Shown: piece by piece, positions 34,686-42,563 of the stretch | How positions within the stretch are numbered: position 1 is the first letter of the stretch | Layout: each line of letters starts with the position of its first letter | Assembly: GCA_051747425.1 (NCBI GenBank) | Contig: JBNJGD010000006.1 | Location: 1-64,000 of the forward strand | Source of the DNA: HTCC5015 sp051747425 | Lineage (GTDB): Bacteria > Pseudomonadota > Gammaproteobacteria > HTCC5015 | Direction: 5' to 3' | Length of the DNA: 64,000 bases | The notes under the pieces: generated by a model | What the model saw: the letters and a program-made list of their open reading frames with translations, nothing else | What the model was told of the DNA's origin: nothing | The model's database searches: none | Position numbers and translations under genes: made by a program

Positions 34686-35876
34686 CTACAGTTTTTCGCA
34701 AATCATGGCAAAGCCCATGCCAGTGCCGATACACATGGTGACCATGCCGTACTTGCCGTTGGTGCGCTCGAGGCCATTGAACATGGTGGCCGTGCGAATC
34801 GCACCGGTGGCGCCCAGGGGGTGGCCCAGGGCGATGGCGCCACCGTTGGGGTTGACCTTCTCGGGGTTGAGGTCCAGATCGCCCATCACGGCCAGAGCCT
34901 GTGCGGCAAAGGCCTCGTTGAGCTCGATCCAGTCCATGTCGTCCTGCTTGAGGCCGGCGCGCTTGAGGCACATGGGGATGGCCTCTTTGGGGCCGATGCC
35001 CATGATGTCGGCGGGAACGCCGGCCACGGCGGAGGTCACAAAACGGCCGATGGGCTCGAGGTTGTACTCCTTGAGGATCTTCTCGCTGACGATCAGCACG
35101 GCGCCGGCGCCGTCGGACATCTGCGAGGAGTTGCCGGCAGTTACCGAGCCGTCGGCGCGGAAGACATTGCGCAACTTGGCCAGGCTCTCGGGACTGGTGC
35201 CGGGGCGCGGGCCCTCGTCATCGGTCACCGTGCGGTGGCTGGTATGGGTCTCCAGCGTGCCCGGTACCTGGTAGGTGGCGCTGGTGTCGTAGGCCAGAAT
35301 CTCGTCGCGGAACCAGCCGTTTTCAGTGGCCTGAATGGCGCGGCGGTGGGATTCCGTGGCAAAGGCGTCCTGGGCGTCGCGGCTGACATTCCAGCGCTCG
35401 GCCACTTTCTCGGCGGTGATGCCCATGCCGTAGGCAATGGCGACATTGTCGTCCTGGAAGACCCGCGGGTTCATGGCGATTTTGTTGCCCATCATGGGCA
35501 CCATGGTCATAGACTCGGTGCCGGCGGCGACCATCACATCGGCCTCGCCCAGACGCACCCGGTCGGCGGCCATGGCCACGGCCTGGGAGCCGGAGGAGCA
35601 GAAGCGGTTGATGGTGACGGCGGGCACGGTGTCGGGGAAGCCCGCCAGCAGTGTTCCGATGCGGGCCACATTCATGCCCTGCTCGGCCTCGGGCATGGCG
35701 CAGCCGACGATCACATCTTCCACGCGATCGCGCAGCTCGGGGTTTTGCTCGGTGACGCCCTTGAGTACATGGGCCAGCATGTCGTCGGGGCGAACATGCT
35801 TGAAGGCACCGCGCGCCTTGGCGACCGGTGTGCGAACCGCTTTGACAATGTAAGCGTCTTGCATTTGTTGTGACAT
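34686..35876 (-). CDS. fadA: Acetyl-CoA C-acyltransferase (3-ketoacyl-CoA thiolase)
   Basis: 396 aa thiolase that splits 3-ketoacyl-CoA with CoA to acetyl-CoA and a shortened acyl-CoA. Catalytic residues are visible: C93 (NRFCSSGSQA), H352 (ALGHPLGATG) and C382 (CIGTGMG). Last gene of the fadE / FadN-like / fadA operon, 70 bp after the multifunctional enzyme. It is nearer the FadI/AtoB kind than the E. coli FadA partner of FadB, so the symbol is functional rather than orthology-based. Confidence 0.93.
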   Translation of the reverse strand: MSQQMQDAYIVKAVRTPVAKARGAFKHVRPDDMLAHVLKGVTEQNPELRDRVEDVIVGCAMPEAEQGMNVARIGTLLAGFPDTVPAVTINRFCSSGSQAVAMAADRVRLGEADVMVAAGTESMTMVPMMGNKIAMNPRVFQDDNVAIAYGMGITAEKVAERWNVSRDAQDAFATESHRRAIQATENGWFRDEILAYDTSATYQVPGTLETHTSHRTVTDDEGPRPGTSPESLAKLRNVFRADGSVTAGNSSQMSDGAGAVLIVSEKILKEYNLEPIGRFVTSAVAGVPADIMGIGPKEAIPMCLKRAGLKQDDMDWIELNEAFAAQALAVMGDLDLNPEKVNPNGGAIALGHPLGATGAIRTATMFNGLERTNGKYGMVTMCIGTGMGFAMICEKL

Positions 35877-35946
35877 AGTTTGTGTCCTCTTTGCGGTCCC
35901 GCCGGGGGCGGGACGACAGTGTGTTTTAACTCAAATTCGCAGGCGA

Positions 35947-38310
35947 TCAGTTGCGCAGGGGCTTGCCCTTCTTGAGCATGTGCTCGATGCGCTCCAGTGT
36001 CTTGTCGTAGCCCAGCAGCTCGATGAAGTGATCGCGCTCGAGCTTGAGCAACCAGTCCTGGCTGACGCTGGAACCGGCCTCGACCTCGCCACCGCAGAGG
36101 GTGTCGGCGATGCGACCGGCGATCTCGTAGTCGTGCTCGGAGATAAAGTGCCCCTCGAGCATGTTGACCGCCATCATCATCAGCGTGGCCTTGCCGGTCT
36201 TGCCCAACACCTTGATGGGCTCGCCGCGCAACGGCGGACGGAAACCGGCCTCGGCCATGGCCCGGGCCTGTTGCTTGGCCACATGGAGCAACTCGTGGGC
36301 GTTGCAGATCACCGTGTCGGCGGGATCGAGCAGGCCCATCTGGCGAGCTTCCAGGGCGCTGCTGGACACTTTGCCCATGGCCACCAGGTTAAAGGCGTTC
36401 TGGATGTGGGGCTGGATGTCGCCACCGCGGGCAAACTGCTGGGCGCGTACCGCCAGCTCCTTGAGGCCGCCACCGGCGGGCACCAGGCCGACGCCCGCTT
36501 CCACCAGACCGGCGTAACCCTCGAGGGCCGCCACGGTGCGGTTGCAGTGCATCTGGAACTCGCAGCCGCCGCCCAGGGCCAGGCCATTGAGGGCCGCCAC
36601 CGTGGGCACCAAGCTGTGCTTGAGCGCCATGGAGGCTTCCTGGAAGTTTTCGATCATCTTCTCGACGCCGGCCATGTCGCCGTTCTTCACCTGGGTAGCC
36701 ACCTGCATCAGGTTGGCACCGGCGCTGAAGGGCGCCTCGGGGGACCACACCACCAGGCCGTCGAAGTTTTCCTCGGCCTCGGCGCAGGCACGCTGAACGC
36801 CCTCGAGCACGCCGTCACCGACGGTGTGCATCTTGGACTTGAGGCTGAGCACGGCAATGCCGTCGCCCTCGTGCCAGAGGCGCACATCGTCGGTTTCGAA
36901 GACCGTCTCGCCCAGGGGCTGACCGGCCTTGCTGGCGCCGATCACATCTTCGCGAATGGCCTGGCGCTGATACACCGGGTGATCGGAGAGCGGCTGGTAG
37001 TTGCCGCTGACCGCCGAGTAGGAACCCTGGTCGTTGTGCACGGCGTCGATTTTTTCGACCCACTCGGGCAGGGCCGCGTCGGACATAGTCTCGCCCTTGG
37101 CGATGTCCTCTTTAATGGCCTCGGCCATGGCCTTCCAGCCGCTGGCCTGCATGATTTCAAAGGGCCCCTGCTTCCAGCCGTAGCCCCAGCGAATGGCAAA
37201 GTCCACATCGCGAGCGGTCTCGGCAATGTCGTTGAGCCAGTAGCAGCAGTAGTGGAACAGGTCGCGCAGAATCGACCACACGAACTGGGCCTGGGGATTG
37301 TCGCTGGCGCGCAGACCGGCAATGCGCTTGGCCGGATCCTTCTCCGCCAGCAACTGCTGAACTTCCTCGTCGATGGTACCGGTGGCGTCGACATAGTCGC
37401 CGGCTTCCAGACTGAAGACCTTTTTGCCCTTGGCGGCGTAGATGCCCTGGCGAGTCTTCTGGCCGAGAGCGCCCTCTTCCACCAGCTTGGCGATGTAACC
37501 GGGCACTTCGTAGTACTTGTGCCAGGGATCGTCGGGCAGGAAGTCCTTCATGGTGTTGATCACATGGCCCATGGTATCCAGACCGACCACATCGGCGGTG
37601 CGGTAGGTGCCCGACTTGGGGCGACCCAGGGGCTTGCCGGTGAGCTGGTCAACCACTTCAAAACCGATGTTCAGGCGCTCGGCGTGGTACATGGTGGAGA
37701 TCATGCTGAACACGCCCACCCGGTTGCCGATGAAGTTGGGGGTGTCCTTGGCAAAGACCACGCCCTTGCCCAGGGTGGAGACGAAAAACGCTTCCAGCCA
37801 CTCGAGAATCTCGGGGCGGGTTTGATTCGAGGGAATCAACTCGACCAGGTGCATGTAGCGCGGCGGGTTGAAGAAGTGAACGCCGAGGAAGCGCTCGCGC
37901 AGCTTCTCGGGCAGCGCCTCGGACAGGGTGTTGATGCCCAGACCGGAAGTGTTGGAGGCCAGTACCGCGTCCTCACTCACATGGTCGGCGATCTTTTCGT
38001 AGAGGTCCTTCTTCCAGTCCATGCGCTCGGCGATTGCCTCGATCACGATATCGCAATCGGCCAGCTCGGCCAGGTGCTCGTCGTAGTTGGCGGGGGTGAT
38101 GGCCGCTTCAAGCCCCTTGGCCCCCAGCGGGGCGGGCTTGAGTTTAGCCAACCCGGCAATGGCCTTTTTGGCCATGGCGCTCTTGTCGCCCTCTTTGGCG
38201 GGCAGCTCAAACAGCACCACGGGCACGCCAGCGTTGGCCAGGTGGCCAGCAATCTGGGCGCCCATCACGCCGGCACCGAGTACCGCAGCTTTGTGTACGC
38301 GTTTGGTCAT
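35947..38310 (-). CDS. 3-hydroxyacyl-CoA dehydrogenase / enoyl-CoA hydratase fusion (FadN-like order)
   Basis: 787 aa bifunctional beta-oxidation enzyme. The dehydrogenase comes first: NAD-binding AAVLGAGVMGAQIAGHLA at the N-terminus, HFFNPPRYMHLVELIPS near 150, and a duplicated C-terminal dehydrogenase region around 310-420. The hydratase/isomerase part is C-terminal (about 490-720) with PFSAGANL and NGLALGGGCEFQMHC. This is the reverse of E. coli FadB, where the hydratase is N-terminal, and matches Bacillus FadN. Catalyses hydration of enoyl-CoA and oxidation of 3-hydroxyacyl-CoA. Operon with fadE and the thiolase. Confidence 0.93.
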   Translation of the reverse strand: MTKRVHKAAVLGAGVMGAQIAGHLANAGVPVVLFELPAKEGDKSAMAKKAIAGLAKLKPAPLGAKGLEAAITPANYDEHLAELADCDIVIEAIAERMDWKKDLYEKIADHVSEDAVLASNTSGLGINTLSEALPEKLRERFLGVHFFNPPRYMHLVELIPSNQTRPEILEWLEAFFVSTLGKGVVFAKDTPNFIGNRVGVFSMISTMYHAERLNIGFEVVDQLTGKPLGRPKSGTYRTADVVGLDTMGHVINTMKDFLPDDPWHKYYEVPGYIAKLVEEGALGQKTRQGIYAAKGKKVFSLEAGDYVDATGTIDEEVQQLLAEKDPAKRIAGLRASDNPQAQFVWSILRDLFHYCCYWLNDIAETARDVDFAIRWGYGWKQGPFEIMQASGWKAMAEAIKEDIAKGETMSDAALPEWVEKIDAVHNDQGSYSAVSGNYQPLSDHPVYQRQAIREDVIGASKAGQPLGETVFETDDVRLWHEGDGIAVLSLKSKMHTVGDGVLEGVQRACAEAEENFDGLVVWSPEAPFSAGANLMQVATQVKNGDMAGVEKMIENFQEASMALKHSLVPTVAALNGLALGGGCEFQMHCNRTVAALEGYAGLVEAGVGLVPAGGGLKELAVRAQQFARGGDIQPHIQNAFNLVAMGKVSSSALEARQMGLLDPADTVICNAHELLHVAKQQARAMAEAGFRPPLRGEPIKVLGKTGKATLMMMAVNMLEGHFISEHDYEIAGRIADTLCGGEVEAGSSVSQDWLLKLERDHFIELLGYDKTLERIEHMLKKGKPLRN

Positions 38311-38355
38311 GGTTACTCCTGTGGGATCGTCGTTTTCTTTGATTTCATCGGATGT

Positions 38356-38379
38356 CCCGGGGCTTCACTGAGCCCCGGG
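38356..38379 (-). other. GC-rich hairpin between fadE and the FadN-like gene
   Basis: CCCGGGGCT/AGCCCCGGG, a 9-bp perfect stem with a 6-nt loop, 14 bp after the fadE stop. There is no T run after it, so it is more likely an mRNA-processing or 3'-stabilising hairpin than a terminator. Confidence 0.5.
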
Positions 38380-38393
38380 CATGTGTCGTCATT

Positions 38394-40889
38394 TCAGCCG
38401 GTTTTTTTGGCCGAGGCCTTCTTCTTGCTGGCCTTTTTCTTGCTCGCCGGAGCACTCTTGAGAATGCCACCGGCGGCGGCCTCTTCCTTGGTGAACTCCT
38501 CTACGGAGATCACGCGGAAGGTGGCGCGGGCGGACTCGCGCAACTGCTCGGCCTCTTCCTCGCTGATGGCGCCCTTCTCGATGCCCTTGGCCAGAATCGC
38601 CTCGTCGTGGATGTGCGACTGGTAGAGCTTGCCGGTGGCTTTCATCAGCTTGCGCTCGATGGGCTCAACGGCCACGGCCTTGTTGAAGGCGTCTTCAACG
38701 CAACCGGTGGCGTCCTCGGGGTCGGTGCTGACGAAGATGTTGCTGGTCAGGCGATCGCGCTGCTCGCTGGGCGAGAGCATGATGTCGGCCACGCTGTGGC
38801 CGAGCTCGTCACTGGGCATGGTGAAGTTCTGGCCCAGGGGCGGGAACAGCACAAAGCGCATCAGCAGGGCCCAGGGCTTGCTCGGGTAGTTTCGAATGGT
38901 CTCGCGCAGGGCTTCCTGAATGCGGTACTGGCACAGCTGCATGGACCACTCCACCAGGGGCAGGTCTTCCGCCGGACGGCCGTCGTCCTCAAAACGCTTG
39001 AGCACGGTGGAGCCGATGTAGAGGTAGCTCAGGGCGTCACCCAGGCGGCCGGAGATTTTTTCCTTGCGCTTGAGATCGCCACCGAGGACAAACATGGAGA
39101 TGTCGGCCAGCGCAGTAAAGGCCGAGCTGAGGCGCGACAGCGACTTGTAGTACTTGGCCGTGGGACCGGGCACCGGCGCCGAGGCCAGCAAGTTGCGAGT
39201 CAGCGACAGGGTAAAGGCGCGGACATTGTTGCGCACGGCGAAGCCGACATGACTCATAAAGGCTTCATCGAAGTCCTTCAGGCCCTGCTCCTGGTCGTCG
39301 CTGTAACTGGCCTGCAGCTCCCTGAGCACATAGGGATGGCAGCGAATGGCGCCCTGACCGAAGATCATCATGGAGCGAGTCAGGATGTTGGCGCCCTCGA
39401 CGGTGATGGACACCGGCGTGCTCTGGTAGTGGCGGGCCAGATAGTTGCCCGAGCCGAGCATGATGCCCTTGCCGCCGTGGAGGTCCATGGCGTGGTTGAT
39501 GGTCGTCCGCATGCCCTCGGTGAGGTGGTACTTGACCACCGCCGAGAGTACCGCGGGCTTCTCGCCCAGGTCGACACTGTAGGCGGTCAGGCGGCGCGCG
39601 GCCTCCATCCAGTAGTTGTAGCCGACGATGTCGGTGAGCGCTTCCTCGACGCCCTCAAAGCGGGCGATCGGGGTCTTGAACTGGCGGCGAACGCGGCCGT
39701 AGGCACCGGAAGTGCGGGCGGCCATTTTCGCCACCGAAGCGCCCAGAGCGGGCAGTGAAATGGAGCGGCCGATGCCCAGGCAGCCCATGAGCATTTTCCA
39801 GCCCTCGCCGACGCCGGCCTCTTCACCGATCACCCACTCCAGCGGGATAAAGACATCCTTGCCGCGGGTTGGACCGTTCATAAAGGAGGCGTTGATGGGC
39901 AGGTGGCGGCTGCCAATTTCCACACCGGGAGTGTCGGTGGGAATCAGCGCACAGGTAATGCCCAGGCTCTTCTTGTCGCCCAGCAGGCCGTCGGGGTCGT
40001 AGGCCTTGAAGGCCAGGCCGAGCACCGTGGCCACCGGGGCCAGGGTAATGTAGCGCTTGTCCCAGCTGACTTTGAGACCCAGCACTTCCTTACCCTGGTA
40101 CTCGCCCTTGCAGACAATGCCGCTGTCGGGCAGCGCGCCGGCGTCGGAGCCGGCGGTGGGGGCCGTCAGGGCAAAGCAGGGAATGTCCTCGGAGGTGGCC
40201 AGCTTGGGCAGGTAGTGCTGGCGCTGGCGCTCGGTGCCGTAGTGCAGCAACAGCTCACCGGGGCCCAGGGAGTTGGGCACCATGCAAGTCACTGCGGCGG
40301 AGTAGGAGCGCGAGGCGATTTTCATGACCACCTCGGAGTGCGCCAGGGCCGAGAAGCCCATGCCACCGTACTGCTTGGGAATCACCAGACCGAAAACCTT
40401 GTGCTTGCGGATGAGGTCCCAGGCTTCCTGTGAGAGATCGTTGTCGCCGGCGGTAATCTGCCAATCGTCCAGGGCCTGACACAGCTCTTCGATGGGGCCG
40501 TCGAGATAGGCCTGCTCTTCATCGGTCAGCTTGGGCGCGGGCACTGACAGCAACTTGTTCCAGTCGGGGTCGCCGGTAAACAGGTCGGCGTCCCACCAGA
40601 CCGTGCCCGAATCGATGGCGATCTGCTCGGTCTCGGAGATCTCCGGCAGCACGCTGCGGTACCAGGTGAGCACGCGGCTGGTGAACACGCGCTGGCGCAG
40701 GTCGTCGTTGAGGACAAAGACGGCGACCACGCCGTAGATGCCCCAGGCCAGCCAGTTGAAGCCGCTGCTGGCAATTTCCAGCACCAGCAAAGCCACGCCC
40801 GCCAGGGCCACGGACTGTTCCTTGCTCAGTGGCTTGGCGGCGATGATCAGGGCCACAACGGCCAGTACGATCAGGGTTGTCAGTAGCAT
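38394..40889 (-). CDS. fadE: Acyl-CoA dehydrogenase FadE
   Basis: 831 aa, the long FadE type (E. coli FadE is 814 aa), the first enzyme of beta-oxidation. Two N-terminal hydrophobic segments (about 3-18 and 25-60) suggest membrane association. Then come VIPKQYGGMGFSALAHSEV, FALTAPTAGSDAG, GRVRRQFKTPIARFEG and MDLHGGKGIMLG, all acyl-CoA dehydrogenase core motifs. The C-terminus carries an unusual Lys/Ala tail (SKKKASKKKASAKKTG). GAGGAATAAC precedes the ATG. It lies 36 bp after the TetR regulator, on the same strand. Confidence 0.95.
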   Translation of the reverse strand: MLLTTLIVLAVVALIIAAKPLSKEQSVALAGVALLVLEIASSGFNWLAWGIYGVVAVFVLNDDLRQRVFTSRVLTWYRSVLPEISETEQIAIDSGTVWWDADLFTGDPDWNKLLSVPAPKLTDEEQAYLDGPIEELCQALDDWQITAGDNDLSQEAWDLIRKHKVFGLVIPKQYGGMGFSALAHSEVVMKIASRSYSAAVTCMVPNSLGPGELLLHYGTERQRQHYLPKLATSEDIPCFALTAPTAGSDAGALPDSGIVCKGEYQGKEVLGLKVSWDKRYITLAPVATVLGLAFKAYDPDGLLGDKKSLGITCALIPTDTPGVEIGSRHLPINASFMNGPTRGKDVFIPLEWVIGEEAGVGEGWKMLMGCLGIGRSISLPALGASVAKMAARTSGAYGRVRRQFKTPIARFEGVEEALTDIVGYNYWMEAARRLTAYSVDLGEKPAVLSAVVKYHLTEGMRTTINHAMDLHGGKGIMLGSGNYLARHYQSTPVSITVEGANILTRSMMIFGQGAIRCHPYVLRELQASYSDDQEQGLKDFDEAFMSHVGFAVRNNVRAFTLSLTRNLLASAPVPGPTAKYYKSLSRLSSAFTALADISMFVLGGDLKRKEKISGRLGDALSYLYIGSTVLKRFEDDGRPAEDLPLVEWSMQLCQYRIQEALRETIRNYPSKPWALLMRFVLFPPLGQNFTMPSDELGHSVADIMLSPSEQRDRLTSNIFVSTDPEDATGCVEDAFNKAVAVEPIERKLMKATGKLYQSHIHDEAILAKGIEKGAISEEEAEQLRESARATFRVISVEEFTKEEAAAGGILKSAPASKKKASKKKASAKKTG

Positions 40890-40925
40890 GTTATTCCTCG
40901 CTGTTATGAACTGGGGTCGAGCCTG

Positions 40926-41549
40926 TCAGGCCACATCGACCTGCGGTGCACGCAGGCCGGCGGCCATAAACTCGACCAACCGATGAATCATGGTCTCGGC
41001 ATTGGTGCGATCAAACAGATCGCCTTGGGATTTTAGCAGGACTGCGTCGCTTCCCGCCATGCAATAGCCCAGCGTACCGAGAAGAAAGTGTATGCGCCAG
41101 AGCAGGACTTCGCCATCGAGATCGGGCAGGTGCTCGCGCAGGGGCGGCATGAAAAAGTCCATCACCGCCTCGTATTGGGCGTTCAGCCCCTCGCGCAAAG
41201 TACCTTCGGGCTCCAGGGCAATCCGCGCCAGCAACTTGATGTAGCGCTCGCCCTCGTCGGTTTCGGTGAGTTCCAGTGCCGGCGAGACAAAGGCCGTCAG
41301 CAAATCTTCCAGACGGGGGTTGCCGGCGTCGAGAACCTGCTGCAGACGGTTGATGCGGGTTTCGTTCAGGGGCGCCGATTTACGCTGCAGCACCGATTGC
41401 ACCAGCGACTCCTTGGAGCCAAAGTGGTAATTCACCGAAGCCAGATTGACTTCGGCGCGCTGGGTAATCGCACGCAGGGAGGTGCCGGCGAAACCAAAGT
41501 CGGCAAACAGGGCTTCGGCGGCATCGAGAATCTTGGTTTTGGTCGTCAC
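40926..41549 (-). CDS. TetR-family regulator, PsrA-like
   Basis: 207 aa. N-terminal helix-turn-helix ILDAAEALFADFGFAGTSLR and ITQRAEVNLASVNYHFGSKE resembles Pseudomonas PsrA, a fatty-acid-responsive repressor. Being directly upstream of fadE, it probably controls the fad operon and itself (inference from context). GTG 41549 gives the usual TetR N-terminus (TTKTKILDAAE). An in-frame TTG at 41624 would add 25 residues. A palindrome CGTTT-G-AAACG at 41605-41615 lies just upstream of the GTG and is a candidate operator. Confidence 0.85.
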   Translation of the reverse strand: MTTKTKILDAAEALFADFGFAGTSLRAITQRAEVNLASVNYHFGSKESLVQSVLQRKSAPLNETRINRLQQVLDAGNPRLEDLLTAFVSPALELTETDEGERYIKLLARIALEPEGTLREGLNAQYEAVMDFFMPPLREHLPDLDGEVLLWRIHFLLGTLGYCMAGSDAVLLKSQGDLFDRTNAETMIHRLVEFMAAGLRAPQVDVA

Positions 41550-41646
41550 GAATTCCGGGTCACTTCTTGCGGCGTCGGGGCGCCTCGGAAAAATTTCATA
41601 CAGGCGTTTGAAACGGGCGACCAATGTATCGGATTTGCGGCGGAAG

Positions 41647-42525
41647 TCAATTGTCCCCTTGGTCGTCCGACTTCAGGCTCAACAGCAGGTCGTAGGCCTC
41701 GCTTTTGCGACAGCCGGTGATCTCGGCGGCCACGGCCGCCGCCTTGCGCGGCGGCAACTCGCGGGACAGGGGTCGCAACACCGCGGCCAGATCGGCCCGG
41801 CCGGCGGGCTGCTCGTCGGCGCCCTGGATGATGATCACAAACTCGCCCCGGCGCTGGTTACCATCGGCGGCGACCGCAGCATGGACGCTCTGTGCCGTTC
41901 CCGAGAGCACCGTCTCGTACAGCTTGGTCAGCTCCCGGGCCACGGCGATAATGCGCTCGCCGCCGAGCACCTGGCACAGGTCCGACAGACTGTCGAGAAT
42001 CCGGTGGCTGGATTCGTAGAGCACGGCAGTTCGCGGCTCGTCGAGGTAGCGGCCATAGGCCTCCCGCCGGCCCCGGGGTTTGGGCGGAAGAAAGCCGTCG
42101 AAAACAAAGCGGTCTGTGGCCAGGCCGGCAATCGACAGGGCGGCAATCAGGGCGCAGGGTCCGGGTACGCTGATCACGGCAAACCCGGCCTCGCGGACGG
42201 CGCGGACGAGGACAAAGCCTGGATCGCTGATGGCGGGAGTGCCGGCGTCGGAAATCAGGGCGACCGACTGCCCTTGAGACAATCGTTCGATAATGGCCTG
42301 GCAGCGCTCGCGCTCGTTGTGTTCATGGAGCGACAGCAGCTCGGCGCTGACGCCAAAGTGATTCAGCAATTGGCGGCTGTGGCGGGTGTCTTCGGCGGCC
42401 ACCAGATCCGCCGCCGCCAGCACCTCCAGGGCCCTGGGGGTCATGTCGCCCAGGTTCCCGATCGGGGTGGCCACAATATAAAGTGTGCTTGGTCGGTTTG
42501 ACACTGCCCTGATTCCCGCTAACAA
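41647..42525 (-). CDS. rsmI: 16S rRNA 2'-O-ribose C1402 methyltransferase RsmI
   Basis: 292 aa SAM-dependent methyltransferase of the tetrapyrrole-methylase fold. Family sequence: LYIVATPIGNLGDMTPRALE, AAEDTRHSRQLL, LISDAGTPAISDPG, VPGPCALIAAL. Begins with TTG at 42525, supported by GGAGAGGGCGA directly upstream. A GTG at 42504 would give a shorter protein with poor spacing. Divergent from lpoA across 38 bp, the same neighbourhood as E. coli yraL/yraM. Confidence 0.95.
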   Translation of the reverse strand: MLAGIRAVSNRPSTLYIVATPIGNLGDMTPRALEVLAAADLVAAEDTRHSRQLLNHFGVSAELLSLHEHNERERCQAIIERLSQGQSVALISDAGTPAISDPGFVLVRAVREAGFAVISVPGPCALIAALSIAGLATDRFVFDGFLPPKPRGRREAYGRYLDEPRTAVLYESSHRILDSLSDLCQVLGGERIIAVARELTKLYETVLSGTAQSVHAAVAADGNQRRGEFVIIIQGADEQPAGRADLAAVLRPLSRELPPRKAAAVAAEITGCRKSEAYDLLLSLKSDDQGDN

Positions 42526-42563
42526 TCGCCCTCTCCAGAGACCGCGATGTTATAGGAATTACC

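Noticed and set aside
35980..38625. An 881-codon plus-strand frame opposite the FadN-like gene
   Set aside because: Antisense shadow of a clear enzyme gene; no ribosome-binding site and no recognisable family.
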